A program made the translations under genes and the position numbers. Shown here one piece after another: positions 10,219 through 19,913 of a DNA stretch of 50,730 bases. The notes under the pieces are model-generated. The model saw only the letters and a list, made by a program, of their open reading frames with translations, had not been told where the DNA came from and made no database searches. This DNA comes from Methylobacterium jeotgali (lineage in GTDB: Bacteria; Pseudomonadota; Alphaproteobacteria; Rhizobiales; Beijerinckiaceae), in NCBI RefSeq assembly GCF_022179345.1, contig NZ_BPQR01000039.1:1-50730 (forward strand). Reading direction: 5' to 3'. The stretch's first letter is position 1, and every line of letters begins with the position of its first letter.

Positions 10219-10839
10219 ATGACCGCAGCAGCCGCCTTCTTCTACCTGTTCGCGGGTCTCGCGATCGCGTCGGGCTTCATGGTGATTGCTTCCCGCAATC
10301 CCGTGTCCTCGGTGCTCTTCCTGATTCTGGCCTTCGTGAACGCGGCCGGCCTCTTCGTCCTGATGGGCGCAGAGTTCCTGGCGATGATCCTGGTCGTCGT
10401 CTACGTCGGCGCCGTCGCTGTGCTGTTCCTGTTCGTCGTGATGATGCTCGACGTGGACTTCGCGCAGCTTCGGCAGGGTTTCCAGCGCTACCTGCCGGTC
10501 GGCGGCCTGATCGGCGCGATCTTCCTCATCGAGATCGTGCTCGTCGTCGGCTCCTGGACGATCGATCCGGGCCTCGTGCAGGCGCCGCTCGGCAACCCGA
10601 CCTCGGGCGAGAGCTTCACCAACACCTACGCGCTCGGCCGCGTGCTCTACACGGAGTACGCCTACTTCTTCCAGATCGCCGGGCTCGTGCTGCTCGTCGC
10701 GATGATCGGCGCGATCGTGCTGACGCTGCGCGACCGCCCTGGGGTGAAGCGCCAGAACATCGCCGTCCAGAACGCCCGGACCCAGGCCATGGCGGTGGAG
10801 ACCCGCAAGGTGCCCTCCCGCCAGGGCGTGGAGGTCTGA
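10219..10839 (+). CDS. nuoJ: NADH-quinone oxidoreductase subunit J
   Basis: Membrane subunit of complex I with five hydrophobic helices, including the pi-bulge helix region [20 protein letters not shown] at about residues 56-75. The 206 residues are typical for alphaproteobacteria, with a polar C-terminal tail (about 175-206). It is separated from nuoI by 114 bp and from nuoK by 25 bp. Confidence 0.96.
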   Translation: MTAAAAFFYLFAGLAIASGFMVIASRNPVSSVLFLILAFVNAAGLFVLMGAEFLAMILVVVYVGAVAVLFLFVVMMLDVDFAQLRQGFQRYLPVGGLIGAIFLIEIVLVVGSWTIDPGLVQAPLGNPTSGESFTNTYALGRVLYTEYAYFFQIAGLVLLVAMIGAIVLTLRDRPGVKRQNIAVQNARTQAMAVETRKVPSRQGVEV

Positions 10840-10864
10840 GCGCCGTGCCAGCAGGAGCCCGCCG

Positions 10865-11170
10865 ATGATCGGCCTCAGCCACTATCTCACGGTTGCCGCG
10901 ATCCTGTTCACGCTCGGCGTGCTCGGCATCTTCATCAACCGCAAGAACGTCATCGTCATCCTGATGTCGGTCGAGCTGATCCTGCTCGCCGTGAACATCA
11001 ACCTCGTGGCGTTCTCGACCCATCTCAACGACATCACCGGCCAGGTCTTCGCCCTGTTTGTGCTGACCGTCGCCGCCGCCGAGGCTGCGATCGGCCTCGC
11101 GATCCTGGTGGTGTTCTTCCGCAACCGCGGCTCCATCGCGGTCGAGGACGTCAGCATGATGCGCGGCTGA
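10865..11170 (+). CDS. nuoK: NADH-quinone oxidoreductase subunit K
   Basis: Small membrane subunit, 101 residues with three transmembrane helices, homologous to MrpC of cation antiporters. The second helix contains the conserved glutamate in [17 protein letters not shown], and a second glutamate lies in [12 protein letters not shown]. Both are needed for proton pumping in E. coli NuoK. nuoL begins 81 bp downstream after a GC-rich hairpin. Confidence 0.97.
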   Translation: MIGLSHYLTVAAILFTLGVLGIFINRKNVIVILMSVELILLAVNINLVAFSTHLNDITGQVFALFVLTVAAAEAAIGLAILVVFFRNRGSIAVEDVSMMRG

Positions 11171-11207
11171 GCCAAGAGGCTCGCCGTCAAGCCAATGCAC
11201 CCCTGAT

Positions 11208-11231
11208 CGCCGGGCGGCCTCCCGCCCGGCG
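11208..11231 (+). other. strong GC hairpin between nuoK and nuoL
   Basis: CGCCGGGCGG and CCGCCCGGCG form a perfect 10-bp stem with loop CCTC, ending 20 bp before the nuoL ATG. There is no T-tract, so it is not an intrinsic terminator. An RNA structure that stabilises or separates the upstream and downstream mRNA segments is plausible. Confidence 0.5.
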
Positions 11232-11251
11232 AGAAAGGACCGCAGGACACG

Positions 11252-13357
11252 ATGTACCACGCGATCGTCTTCTTCCCGCTCATCGGCGCCCTCGTCGCCG
11301 GACTGTTCGGCCGATATATCGGCGCGAAGCCGTCCGAGTACGTGACGACGGCCTGCCTCGCCTTCTCGGCGCTGATCTCGTGGGGCGTGTTCTTCGACGG
11401 GACCGACATGGTCCGCGTGCAGGTGGCCCACTGGTTCACCGCGGGCGACCTCACCGTCGACTGGGCCTTCCGGATCGACCGCCTGACCAAGGTCATGCTC
11501 GTCGTCGTCACCTCGGTCTCGACGCTCGTGCACCTCTACTCCATGGGCTACATGGAGGAGGACCCGCACCGGCCGCGCTTCTTCGCCTACCTGTCGCTGT
11601 TCACCTTCGCCATGCTGATGCTGGTGACGGCCGACAACCTCGTGCAGATGTTCTTCGGCTGGGAGGGCGTCGGCCTCGCGAGCTATCTGCTGATCGGCTT
11701 CTGGTACGAGAAGCCCTCGGCCAACGCGGCTGCGATGAAGGCCTTCATCGTCAACCGCGTTGGCGATTTCGGCTTCTCGCTCGGCATCTTCCTCGTCTTC
11801 GTGCTGTTCGGCTCGGTCGCCTTCGACGGCATCTTCCCGCGCGTGGCCGAGTTCAAGGACACGACCTTCCACTTCCTCGGCTACGACTGGAACGCGCTGA
11901 CGCTCGCCTGCCTGCTCCTGTTCATGGGCGCGATGGGCAAGTCCGCGCAGTTCCTGCTCCACACCTGGCTGCCGGACGCCATGGAGGGCCCGACCCCGGT
12001 CTCGGCGCTCATCCACGCGGCGACCATGGTGACGGCCGGCGTCTTCATGGTGGCGCGCCTGTCGCCGCTGTTCGAGCTGGCGCCGAACGCGCTGATCGTC
12101 GTCACGGTCATCGGCGGCATCACCGCGTTCTTCGCGGCGACCGTCGGCCTCGTCCAGAACGACATCAAGCGGGTCATCGCCTACTCGACCTGCTCGCAGC
12201 TCGGCTACATGTTCGTGGCGCTCGGGGTCGGCGCCTACGCGGCCGGGGTGTTCCACCTCTTCACCCACGCCTTCTTCAAGGCGCTGCTGTTCCTCGGGGC
12301 CGGCTCGGTCATCCACGCGATGCACCACGAGCAGGACATGCGGAACATGGGCGCGCTGCGCCGCTACATCCCCTTCACCACGGCGATGATGGCGATCGGC
12401 ACGCTGGCGCTCACCGGCTTCCCCTTCACCGCCGGCTACTACTCGAAGGACGCGATCATCGAGGCGGCCTACGCCTCGACCCGTCCGGGCCACACGCTGG
12501 CCTTCCTCTGCACGGTGATCGCCGCCTTCTTCACCTCCTTCTATTCCTGGCGCCTGTTCTTCCTCACCTTCGAGGGGCACGCCCGCTGGGCCGGCCACGG
12601 CGCGCACGGGCATGACGACCACGCGCATGCTCACGCCGCCCACGGCACGGCCGCGGTCGCCCATCAAGCGGACGGCGCGCCCGGCCATCACGAGGGGGTC
12701 GCCCACGACGACAAGGGCCACGACATCGAGCCGGCCTCGCACAGCGCCGTCGAGCATCACGACGACCACCACGCGCACATGCCGCACGAGAGCCCGAGGG
12801 TGATGACGATCCCGCTCGCGATCCTCGCGTTCGGGGCGCTCTTCGCCGGCGTGATCTTCAAGGACCGCTTCATCGGCGAGGGCATGGACGCCTTCTGGGG
12901 CCACGCCCTCGCGCACGGGCCGGACAACCACATCATGCACGACATGCATCATGTGCCGGCCCTCGTCGCCGCGCTGCCCTTCATCATGATGGTGCTCGGC
13001 TTCGCCCTGGCGTTCTGGATGTACATCCGCCGGCCGGAGCTGCCGGGCGCGCTCGCCGCCCAGCAGCCGACCCTGTACCGCTTCCTCCTCAACAAGTGGT
13101 ACTTCGACGAGATCTACGACCGGATCTTCGTCCGCCCGGCGAAGTGGCTCGGCGTCGTCTTCTGGAAGGGCCTCGACGGCCGCGTGATCGACGGCATGGG
13201 CCCTGACGGCATCTCGGCGCGGGTCGTCGACGTCACCCGCGGCGTGGTCCGTCTCCAGACCGGCTACGTCTACCACTACGCCTTCGTGATGCTGGTCGGC
13301 GTCGCCGCCCTCGTCACCTGGTACATGATGACCGGCGCGGCCGGAGGGGCACACTGA
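11252..13357 (+). CDS. nuoL: NADH-quinone oxidoreductase subunit L, with His-rich loop
   Basis: Distal antiporter-like proton-pumping subunit of complex I. The core is standard, for example [38 protein letters not shown] and [14 protein letters not shown], with the long lateral helix toward the C-terminus. The 701 residues exceed the ~610 of E. coli, mostly because of a hydrophilic loop at about residues 447-514 holding about 19 histidines, many in [16 protein letters not shown] runs. Such loops usually bind Zn, Ni or Cu ions, but no function is established here. The stop overlaps the nuoM ATG by one base. Confidence 0.97.
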   Translation: MYHAIVFFPLIGALVAGLFGRYIGAKPSEYVTTACLAFSALISWGVFFDGTDMVRVQVAHWFTAGDLTVDWAFRIDRLTKVMLVVVTSVSTLVHLYSMGYMEEDPHRPRFFAYLSLFTFAMLMLVTADNLVQMFFGWEGVGLASYLLIGFWYEKPSANAAAMKAFIVNRVGDFGFSLGIFLVFVLFGSVAFDGIFPRVAEFKDTTFHFLGYDWNALTLACLLLFMGAMGKSAQFLLHTWLPDAMEGPTPVSALIHAATMVTAGVFMVARLSPLFELAPNALIVVTVIGGITAFFAATVGLVQNDIKRVIAYSTCSQLGYMFVALGVGAYAAGVFHLFTHAFFKALLFLGAGSVIHAMHHEQDMRNMGALRRYIPFTTAMMAIGTLALTGFPFTAGYYSKDAIIEAAYASTRPGHTLAFLCTVIAAFFTSFYSWRLFFLTFEGHARWAGHGAHGHDDHAHAHAAHGTAAVAHQADGAPGHHEGVAHDDKGHDIEPASHSAVEHHDDHHAHMPHESPRVMTIPLAILAFGALFAGVIFKDRFIGEGMDAFWGHALAHGPDNHIMHDMHHVPALVAALPFIMMVLGFALAFWMYIRRPELPGALAAQQPTLYRFLLNKWYFDEIYDRIFVRPAKWLGVVFWKGLDGRVIDGMGPDGISARVVDVTRGVVRLQTGYVYHYAFVMLVGVAALVTWYMMTGAAGGAH

Positions 13358-14877
13358 TGTTCGGCCTCGGCATCCTCTCGGGCCTCCTGATCGTCCCGCT
13401 CTGCGGCGCGGCCTTCATCCTCACGCTGAGCGGCGAGGAGCGGTCCGTCGCGCGCAACGCCCGCTGGGCGGCGCTCGCCACCACGATCGTCACCTTCCTG
13501 CTCTCCCTCGTCGCCTGGGGCCGCTACGACGCGACGTCCGCGAGCTTCCAGCTCGTCGAGAGCCACGCCTGGCTCACGGAGAGCATCCGCTTCAAGCTCG
13601 GCGTCGACGGCTTCTCGATGCCGCTCGTCCTGCTGACGACCTTCCTGATGCCCTTCTGCATCGGCGCGTCCTGGACCTCGATCGACAAGCGCGTGAAGGA
13701 GTACTTCGTCGCCTTCCTCGTCCTCGAGACGACGATGATCGGCGTGTTCTGCGCCCTCGATCTGGTGTTGTTCTACCTGTTCTTCGAGGCCGGCCTGATC
13801 CCGATGTTCCTCATCATCGGCATCTGGGGGGGCAAGCGGCGCATCTACGCGAGCTTCAAGTTCTTCCTCTACACCCTGCTCGGCTCGGTGCTGATGCTGC
13901 TCGCCATCATGGCAATGTACTGGCACGCCGGCACCACCGACATCCCGCAGCTTCTCCAGCACCGCTTCCCCGTGGGGATGCAGTGGTGGCTGTGGCTCGC
14001 CTTCTTCGCGAGCTTCGCGGTGAAGATGCCGATGTGGCCGGTCCACACCTGGCTCCCCGACGCCCACGTCGAGGCGCCGACCGCGGGCTCGGTCATCCTG
14101 GCGGGCATCCTGCTGAAGATGGGCGGCTACGGCTTCATCCGCGTCTCGCTGCCGATGCTGCCGGACGCTTCTCAGAGCTTCGCGCCCCTCGTCTTCGCGC
14201 TCTCGGTCGTGGCGATCATCGTCACCTCGCTCACCGCGATGATGCAGACCGACATCAAGAAGCTCATCGCCTACTCGTCGGTCGCCCATATGGGCTTCGT
14301 GACGCTCGGCCTCTTCACCCTCAACGAGCAGGGCATCCAGGGCGCCCTGTTCCTGATGATCTCGCACGGCATCGTCTCGGGCGCGCTCTTCCTTGGCGTC
14401 GGCGTCGTCTACGACCGTATGCACACCCGTGAGATCGCCGCCTATGGCGGCCTCGTGAAGCGGATGCCGCTCTACGCGGTGGCGATGATGGTCTTCACCA
14501 TGGCCAATGTCGGCCTGCCCGGTACCTCGGGCTTCGTCGGCGAGTTCCTGGCGATGATGGGTGCCTTCAAGGCCAACCCGACGGTCGCCTTCTTCTCGGT
14601 CTTCGGCATCATCCTGTCGGCGGGCTACGCCCTGTGGCTCTACGCACGGGTGATCTACGGGGCCCTCGACAAGCCGAACCTCCAGGGCATCCTCGATCTT
14701 GACAACCGCGAGAAGCTCATCCTGGCGCCGCTCGTCGTCCTGACGATCTACTACGGCGTCCACCCGGCCCCGATCCTCGACGTCTTCGCCCCCTCTACCG
14801 AGGCGCTGATGGCGAGCATGAAGGCCGCGCTCTCGACCACGCAGACGGCTGCCGCCGCGCTGCCGCTCGCCCGCTGA
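13357..14877 (+). CDS. nuoM: NADH-quinone oxidoreductase subunit M
   Basis: Second antiporter-like subunit of the membrane arm. The 506 residues contain about 14 hydrophobic helices and signature segments [20 protein letters not shown] (with the key glutamate), [20 protein letters not shown] and [15 protein letters not shown], whose lysine and glutamate residues line the proton path. Translationally coupled to nuoL (shared base at 13357). nuoN follows after 13 bp. Confidence 0.97.
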   Translation: MFGLGILSGLLIVPLCGAAFILTLSGEERSVARNARWAALATTIVTFLLSLVAWGRYDATSASFQLVESHAWLTESIRFKLGVDGFSMPLVLLTTFLMPFCIGASWTSIDKRVKEYFVAFLVLETTMIGVFCALDLVLFYLFFEAGLIPMFLIIGIWGGKRRIYASFKFFLYTLLGSVLMLLAIMAMYWHAGTTDIPQLLQHRFPVGMQWWLWLAFFASFAVKMPMWPVHTWLPDAHVEAPTAGSVILAGILLKMGGYGFIRVSLPMLPDASQSFAPLVFALSVVAIIVTSLTAMMQTDIKKLIAYSSVAHMGFVTLGLFTLNEQGIQGALFLMISHGIVSGALFLGVGVVYDRMHTREIAAYGGLVKRMPLYAVAMMVFTMANVGLPGTSGFVGEFLAMMGAFKANPTVAFFSVFGIILSAGYALWLYARVIYGALDKPNLQGILDLDNREKLILAPLVVLTIYYGVHPAPILDVFAPSTEALMASMKAALSTTQTAAAALPLAR

Positions 14878-14890
14878 ACGGGACCGCCCG

Positions 14891-16342
14891 ATGAACGCCG
14901 CCCCGACCCTGCACGCCGTGCTGCCCACCCTCTCGCCGCTGTTGCCGGAGCTGATCCTCGGCATCGGCGTGCTGGCGCTGATCCTGTTCGGCGCCTTCCG
15001 CGGCGAGCGCTCGACGGAGGGCGTCAACGTCGGCGCCCTGATCCTGCTGATCGTGGCGCTCTTCGTCGTGGTGACGCAGCCGACCCACCGGGTGACGACG
15101 CTCAACGGCGCCTTCATCTCGGACGCCTTCTCGCGGGTGATGAAGGCGCTGATCCTGCTCGGGTCGTCGGCGACCATCCTGCTCTCGCGGGACTATTTCC
15201 AGCGCGAGCGCATCGACCGGTTCGAATACCCGATCCTCGTCGTGCTCTGCACGATCGGCATGATGGTCATGGCCTCGGCCAACGACCTGATCTCACTCTA
15301 TCTTGGCCTCGAGCTGCAGTCGCTCGCCGCCTACGTCATCGCCGCCTTCCACCGGGACGACCTCAAGTCGACCGAGGCCGGCCTGAAGTACTTCGTCCTC
15401 GGCGCGCTCTCCTCGGGCATGCTGCTCTACGGCTCGTCGCTGATCTACGGGTTCACCGGCACCGTCTCCTTCCCCGGCATCGTCTCGGCGCTCCACGCGG
15501 GAAGCGGTTTCGGCATCGTGCTCGGCATCGTGTTCGTGGCGGCAGGCGTCGCCTTCAAGATGTCGGCCGTGCCGTTCCACATGTGGACGCCCGACGTCTA
15601 CGAGGGCTCCCCAACCCCGGTGACGGCCTTCTTCGCCTCGGCGCCGAAGATGGCCGCGGTGGCGATGTCGGTGCGCGTCTTCGCGGGCGCCTTCCAGGAC
15701 GTCGCGGCGATCTGGCAGCAGATCATCATCTTCATCGCCATCGCATCGATGGCGCTCGGCTCCTTCGCGGCCATCGGCCAGCGGAACCTGAAGCGGCTGA
15801 TGGCCTATTCCTCCATCGGCAACATCGGCTACGCGCTCATCGGGCTCGCCGCCGCCAAGGAGGACGGCGTGCGCGGCGTGGTGATCTACATGGTCATCTA
15901 CCTCGCCATGACGCTCGGCGCCTTCGCGATCATCCTGTCGCTGCGCCGCGGCCGCCAGATGTTCGAGTCGATCGACGACCTCGCCGGCCTCTCGCGCACG
16001 CATCCCGTGCTGGCCTTCTGCCTGGCGATGATGATGTTCTCGCTTGCCGGCATCCCGCCGCTGGCCGGCTTCTTCGCGAAGTTCTACGTCTTCGCCGCCG
16101 CGATCAAGGAAGGGCTCGTAACGCTTGCCGTGATCGGCGTCGTGACCAGCGTCGTCGGCGCCTTCTACTACCTGCGCCTCGTCAAGGTGATGTACTTCGA
16201 CGAGCCGCAGGCCGGCTACGAGCGCATCCCGCCGGGCTCGGCCATCGTGCTCGGCCTCTCGAGCGTCGTCGTGATCCTGTTCTGGCTGGCGCCGGCCCCG
16301 CTCGTCGCCGTCGCGGGTGCGGCCGCCAAGGCCCTCTACTGA
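14891..16342 (+). CDS. nuoN: NADH-quinone oxidoreductase subunit N
   Basis: Third antiporter-like subunit, closest to NuoK. 483 residues with about 14 hydrophobic helices. Typical are LYLGLELQSLAAYVIAAFHR, KMSAVPFHMWTPDVYEGSPT and NLKRLMAYSSIGNIGYALIG. It closes the 14-gene nuo operon. birA begins 8 bp after its stop, so transcription almost certainly continues. Confidence 0.97.
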   Translation: MNAAPTLHAVLPTLSPLLPELILGIGVLALILFGAFRGERSTEGVNVGALILLIVALFVVVTQPTHRVTTLNGAFISDAFSRVMKALILLGSSATILLSRDYFQRERIDRFEYPILVVLCTIGMMVMASANDLISLYLGLELQSLAAYVIAAFHRDDLKSTEAGLKYFVLGALSSGMLLYGSSLIYGFTGTVSFPGIVSALHAGSGFGIVLGIVFVAAGVAFKMSAVPFHMWTPDVYEGSPTPVTAFFASAPKMAAVAMSVRVFAGAFQDVAAIWQQIIIFIAIASMALGSFAAIGQRNLKRLMAYSSIGNIGYALIGLAAAKEDGVRGVVIYMVIYLAMTLGAFAIILSLRRGRQMFESIDDLAGLSRTHPVLAFCLAMMMFSLAGIPPLAGFFAKFYVFAAAIKEGLVTLAVIGVVTSVVGAFYYLRLVKVMYFDEPQAGYERIPPGSAIVLGLSSVVVILFWLAPAPLVAVAGAAAKALY

Positions 16343-16350
16343 AGGCGCCG

Positions 16351-17160
16351 GTGTCCTATCGGCTCGCCGACGCGGCGCGGGCGGAAGGATACCGCCTCCA
16401 CGTCCACGAGCGGCTCGAATCCACCAACACCCAGGCGCTCGCCCTCGCGGCGTCGGGGGAGGCGGGGCCGCTCTGGGTCGTGGCGCATCGCCAGGAGGCG
16501 GGCCGGGGGAGGCGGGGAAACGTCTGGGTGTCGCCACCCGGCAATCTCGCGGCGAGCCTGCTCTTCCCCGTGAGGGGCGTGCCGCGCGAGCGGATCGCGA
16601 CCTTCGGCTTCGTCGCCGGGCTCGCCCTGGCCGAGGCGCTGGCGGATCTTTGCGCGCCCGGCGGCGATTGCGCGCGCATGGACGCGTTGCGCGAATTTCG
16701 GCTGAAATGGCCGAACGATGTGCTGTATGAGGGGGGAAAGCTGGCGGGCATCCTCCTCGAGACGGAAACCGGACCGGGCGGGCGCCTCGCGCTCGTGGCC
16801 GGCTTCGGCGTCAACGTCGAGGCGGCGCCCGAGGGTCTCCCCTATGCGGCGACCTCGCTGAGAGCGGCCGGCCTCGTGGCCGACGCGGCAGGCGTGTTCC
16901 AGCATCTCACGGGCCGGATGGCGCAGGCGGTGCGCCTCTGGAACGAGGCACGGAATTTCCCCGCGATCCGGCAGCGCTGGCTCGCGCGGGCGAACGGGCT
17001 CGGCGAGCCGGTCAGCGTCCGCAGGGACGGCGGCATCCTCGCGGGGACGTTCGAGACCATCGACGAGGAGGGGCGGCTCGTGATCCTCGCCCCGGACGGC
17101 GCCCGGCAGATCGTCACGGCGGGCGACGTGTATTTCGGTGAGGCCGCCACGGCGGCGTGA
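16351..17160 (+). CDS. birA: biotin-[acetyl-CoA-carboxylase] ligase (class I, no HTH)
   Basis: Activates biotin with ATP and attaches it to the carboxyl-carrier lysine of biotin enzymes. The biotinyl-AMP loop GRGRRG is at residues 51-56, KWPNDV at 119-124 and the conserved lysine region GGKLAGILLET at 128-138. An SH3-like C-terminal domain follows. At 269 residues it lacks the N-terminal winged helix of E. coli BirA, so it is an enzyme only and not a repressor. Start taken as GTG 16351, 8 bp after nuoN. In many Rhizobiales coaX comes next, but here RNase J follows after 16 bp. Confidence 0.94.
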   Translation: MSYRLADAARAEGYRLHVHERLESTNTQALALAASGEAGPLWVVAHRQEAGRGRRGNVWVSPPGNLAASLLFPVRGVPRERIATFGFVAGLALAEALADLCAPGGDCARMDALREFRLKWPNDVLYEGGKLAGILLETETGPGGRLALVAGFGVNVEAAPEGLPYAATSLRAAGLVADAAGVFQHLTGRMAQAVRLWNEARNFPAIRQRWLARANGLGEPVSVRRDGGILAGTFETIDEEGRLVILAPDGARQIVTAGDVYFGEAATAA

Positions 17161-17176
17161 CGATGGACGTGAACGG

Positions 17177-18850
17177 ATGACACAGGGCGAAGGCGAGCTC
17201 GTCTTCCTGCCGCTCGGCGGCGTGGGCGAGATCGGAATGAACGCGGCGCTCTACGGCTTCGGGCCGGAGAAGGGCCGCAAATGGATTATGATCGACTGCG
17301 GCATGGGCTTCGCCGGGGAAGAGGCGATGCCCGGCATCGACCTGATGTACCCGGACCTCTCCTTCATCGAGGAGCGGCGCAAGGATCTTCTCGGCATCTT
17401 CATCACCCACGCGCACGAGGACCATATTGGGGCGATCGGCGAGCTGTGGCCGAAGCTGAAGGTGCCGGTCTACGCGACGCGCTTCGCCAAGAACCTGCTC
17501 GAAGCCCGCCGCCTCTCCGAGCCGGGCGCACCGAAGGTGGAGTTGCGCGAGGTCAAGCCGGGGCGCCGCTTCACGGTCGGTCCCTTCGATCTCGAGTTCG
17601 TGCCGGTCGCTCACTCGATCCCGGAATCGAACGCCGTCGCCATCCGCACGTCGCACGGCCTCGTCGTCCACACCGGCGACTGGAAGCTCGACGCGACCCC
17701 GGTCGCGGGCGACGTGACCTCCGAGGAGAGCTTCCGGGCGCTCGGCGACGAGGGCATCCTGGCGCTCGTCTGCGATTCGACCAACGTCGTGCGCGAGGGC
17801 CGCTCGCCGAGCGAGGCGCAGGTCGCCGAGAACCTCTCGCGGATCATCAAGGAGTCTCCCCACCGCGTCGCCGTCACCACCTTTGCCTCGAACGTCGCGC
17901 GCATCCGCGCCGTGGCGCTCGCCGCCAAGGAGTGCGGGCGGCAGGTGATCGCCGTCGGCCGCGCCATGGACCGGGTGATCGACGTCGCCCGCGAGTGCGG
18001 GTACCTCGACGGGCTGCCGGATTTCCTGTCGGCGGATTCCTACGGCAACCTGCCCCGCGATAAGGTCGTGGCCCTGCTCACGGGCTCCCAGGGCGAGCCC
18101 CGCGCCGCGCTCGCCCGCGTCTCGCGCCGCGACCATCCCGCCGTCACCCTGGCGGCCGGCGACCGGGTGATCTTCTCCTCGCGGGCCATCCCCGGCAACG
18201 AGCGGGATGTCGGCGCCATCATCAATGACCTCATCGACATGGGCGTCGAGGTCATCACCGACCGCACCGAGCTCGTCCACGTCTCCGGCCACCCGCGCCG
18301 GGACGAGATGGCCGACTTCTACGCCTGGACCCGCCCGAAGACGGCGATCCCCGTCCACGGCGAGGCGCTGCACCTCGACGAGCACCTGCGCTTCGCCCGC
18401 GCGCAGGGCGTCGGCAACGTCGTGAAGGCGCGCAACGGCAGCGTCGTCCGGCTGGCGCCGGGCACGCCCGAGGTGATCGAGCACGTCAAGGCCGGCCGCC
18501 TGTTCAAGGACGGCAATGTCCTCATCGATGACAAGGACCGGGCGATCCCCGAGCGCCGCAAGCTCATGCAGGCGGGCGTCGTCTCGGTCGCCATCGCCAT
18601 CGACGAGCGCGGCGAGGTGCTCGGCGAGCCGGCGGTGGACATCATGGGCCTCCCCAACCGCGGCCGGGCCGGCGAGGCACTGATCGAGGTGGTGGTGGAC
18701 ACGGTCGGCCGCACCCTCGACGGGCTCGGCCGCAACAAGCGCCGGGACTCGGAAGCGGTGGAGAAGGCGGTCGACCGGGCCGTCCGCTCCGCCGTCAACG
18801 AGGCCTGGGGCAAGAAGCCGGCTTGCCACATCCAGGTCGTCGAGGTTTGA
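17177..18850 (+). CDS. rnj: ribonuclease J
   Basis: Metallo-beta-lactamase/beta-CASP ribonuclease with endonuclease and 5'-3' exonuclease activity in mRNA decay and rRNA maturation. The zinc motif THAHEDHIG has His78, His80, Asp82 and His83. VHTGDWKLD and the beta-CASP segment SSRAIPGNERDV follow, and a C-terminal domain completes 557 residues. ATG 17177 gives the normal start MTQGEGELVFLPLGG. mce follows after 38 bp. Confidence 0.95.
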   Translation: MTQGEGELVFLPLGGVGEIGMNAALYGFGPEKGRKWIMIDCGMGFAGEEAMPGIDLMYPDLSFIEERRKDLLGIFITHAHEDHIGAIGELWPKLKVPVYATRFAKNLLEARRLSEPGAPKVELREVKPGRRFTVGPFDLEFVPVAHSIPESNAVAIRTSHGLVVHTGDWKLDATPVAGDVTSEESFRALGDEGILALVCDSTNVVREGRSPSEAQVAENLSRIIKESPHRVAVTTFASNVARIRAVALAAKECGRQVIAVGRAMDRVIDVARECGYLDGLPDFLSADSYGNLPRDKVVALLTGSQGEPRAALARVSRRDHPAVTLAAGDRVIFSSRAIPGNERDVGAIINDLIDMGVEVITDRTELVHVSGHPRRDEMADFYAWTRPKTAIPVHGEALHLDEHLRFARAQGVGNVVKARNGSVVRLAPGTPEVIEHVKAGRLFKDGNVLIDDKDRAIPERRKLMQAGVVSVAIAIDERGEVLGEPAVDIMGLPNRGRAGEALIEVVVDTVGRTLDGLGRNKRRDSEAVEKAVDRAVRSAVNEAWGKKPACHIQVVEV

Positions 18851-18888
18851 GTGCGGCAGCCCCGGAAGAGGGAGCGAGGGAGAGGACG

Positions 18889-19293
18889 ATGATCGGGCGA
18901 CTCAACCATGTCGGCATCGCGGTGCCCGATCTCGCCAAGGCCTGCGCCCTCTATCGGGACACGCTCGGCGTGCCGGTGACGGCGCCCGCCGAGATGCCCG
19001 AGCACGGTGTCACCGTCTCCTTCGTGGAGCTGCCGAACAGCAAGCTCGAGCTTCTCGAGCCGCTGGGCGATGCCTCGCCGCTCCGGGCCTTCCTGGAGAA
19101 GAACCCCGCCGGCGGCATGCATCACGTCTGCTATGAGGTCGAGGACATCATCGCGGCCCGCGATACGCTCGTGCAGGGCGGCGCGCGGGTGCTCAGCTCC
19201 GGCGAGCCCAAGATCGGTGCCGGCGGCAAGCCGGTGCTGTTCCTGCACCCGAAGGACTTCCTCGGCACCCTGGTCGAGCTGAAGCAGGCCTGA
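18889..19293 (+). CDS. mce: methylmalonyl-CoA epimerase
   Basis: Interconverts (2S)- and (2R)-methylmalonyl-CoA in propionyl-CoA and ethylmalonyl-CoA metabolism, upstream of the B12-dependent mutase. A vicinal-oxygen-chelate protein of 134 residues with paired beta-alpha-beta modules: RLNHVGIAVPDL (metal His7), GGMHHVCYEVED (His78/79) and GTLVELKQ (Glu130). ATG 18889 is preceded by a purine-rich ribosome-binding region. A longer reading from 18823 would overlap rnj and adds no conserved sequence. DUF1467 follows after 2 bp. Confidence 0.95.
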   Translation: MIGRLNHVGIAVPDLAKACALYRDTLGVPVTAPAEMPEHGVTVSFVELPNSKLELLEPLGDASPLRAFLEKNPAGGMHHVCYEVEDIIAARDTLVQGGARVLSSGEPKIGAGGKPVLFLHPKDFLGTLVELKQA

Positions 19294-19295
19294 GC

Positions 19296-19619
19296 ATGCT
19301 GGCGGTCTCACGCTCGACCCCGGCGACGATCGGGGTCATCGCACTCGTGGCCGCGCTGTTCGTCGCGGTGGCGGTCGCGCTGTTTCGCGTCACCGTCGTC
19401 GGCGGCTTCGGGCTCTACTTCGTGATCTGGTGGACGCTGCTCTTCGCGATCCTGCCCCTGCGCAATGGCGCGGAGACGGATGCGGAGCGGCTGGTGCCCG
19501 GGCAGGATCCCGGCGCTCCAGCCGCTCCGCGCCTGCGGGAGAAGGCGCTGCTGACCACGGTGGTCGCCGGCGTCGCGCTCATCGTCGCCCTCTCGGTCTT
19601 CCCACTCGCGGGACTGTGA
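19296..19619 (+). CDS. DUF1467 family membrane protein
   Basis: A 107-residue protein with two hydrophobic helices (about 10-33 and 87-105) and the family segment YFVIWWTLLFAILPLRNG at about 42-59. DUF1467 proteins are found between mce and proS in many alphaproteobacteria. Their function is unknown. It begins 2 bp after mce and probably ends the transcript that started upstream, because the next gene is 458 bp away. Confidence 0.85.
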   Translation: MLAVSRSTPATIGVIALVAALFVAVAVALFRVTVVGGFGLYFVIWWTLLFAILPLRNGAETDAERLVPGQDPGAPAAPRLREKALLTTVVAGVALIVALSVFPLAGL

Positions 19620-19696
19620 GCCGAGAGAGGCCGGCTATCTCGGAAGGTCCGGACGCGAGCGATCATGTGGGCGCGTGTCGTCAAAGGCGAATGCAC

Positions 19697-19848
19697 AAAA
19701 AACAAAAAGCAAGGCAAAAGCCTTGCTTTCTGGACCAGTCAATCTTGTTTCGGCTTGAATTACCCTACGCATTGACTGCGTGGCGGCCGATTTTCCTCCC
19801 AAGACCCGGACCGCGCGTCGCCTTTGGATCGGCGTCGCGACCATCGCG
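19697..19848 (-). ncRNA. candidate small regulatory RNA, about 150 nt
   Basis: The minus strand has a promoter-like pair GTGACA-N17-TATAAG at 19883-19855, predicting a 5' end near 19848. The transcript would contain a 5' hairpin (CGCGA-TGG-TCGCG), then an 8-bp stem CAGTCAAT/ATTGACTG (arms at 19771-19778 and 19736-19743) enclosing 27 nt. It ends in a 10-bp terminator stem with a U-rich tail at about 19697. I do not recognise the family. It is not tmRNA, RNase P RNA or SRP RNA, and the 3' terminator hairpin argues against 6S RNA. An open frame crosses it but runs through the terminator. Confidence 0.6.
19706..19729 (-). terminator. intrinsic terminator of the minus-strand sRNA
   Basis: AAAGCAAGGC and GCCTTGCTTT form a perfect 10-bp stem with a four-base loop. 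On the minus strand it is followed by TTGTTTTTTG (through 19697), a good U-tract. On the plus strand the tail is only TTTCTGG, so it acts mainly on minus-strand transcripts. Confidence 0.8.
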
Positions 19849-19854
19849 GGGGTG

Positions 19855-19883
19855 CTTATAGGAACAACATTTCGCCCTGTCAC
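19855..19883 (-). promoter_or_regulatory. sigma-70-like promoter of the candidate sRNA
   Basis: Reading the minus strand, GTGACA (19883-19878) matches five of six bases of TTGACA, and TATAAG (19860-19855) matches five of six of TATAAT, with a 17-bp spacer. This is the best consensus promoter seen in the window. Confidence 0.6.
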
Positions 19884-19891
19884 CTGCCTGG

Positions 19892-19913
19892 AGCGCAAAA
19901 TCTGCGCTTTTTT
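19892..19913 (+). terminator. intrinsic terminator on the plus strand before proS
   Basis: AGCGCA and TGCGCT form a 6-bp stem with loop AAATC, followed by five further T residues. It would stop plus-strand transcription coming from mce/DUF1467 before it reaches proS. The short stem makes it moderate in strength. Confidence 0.5.
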
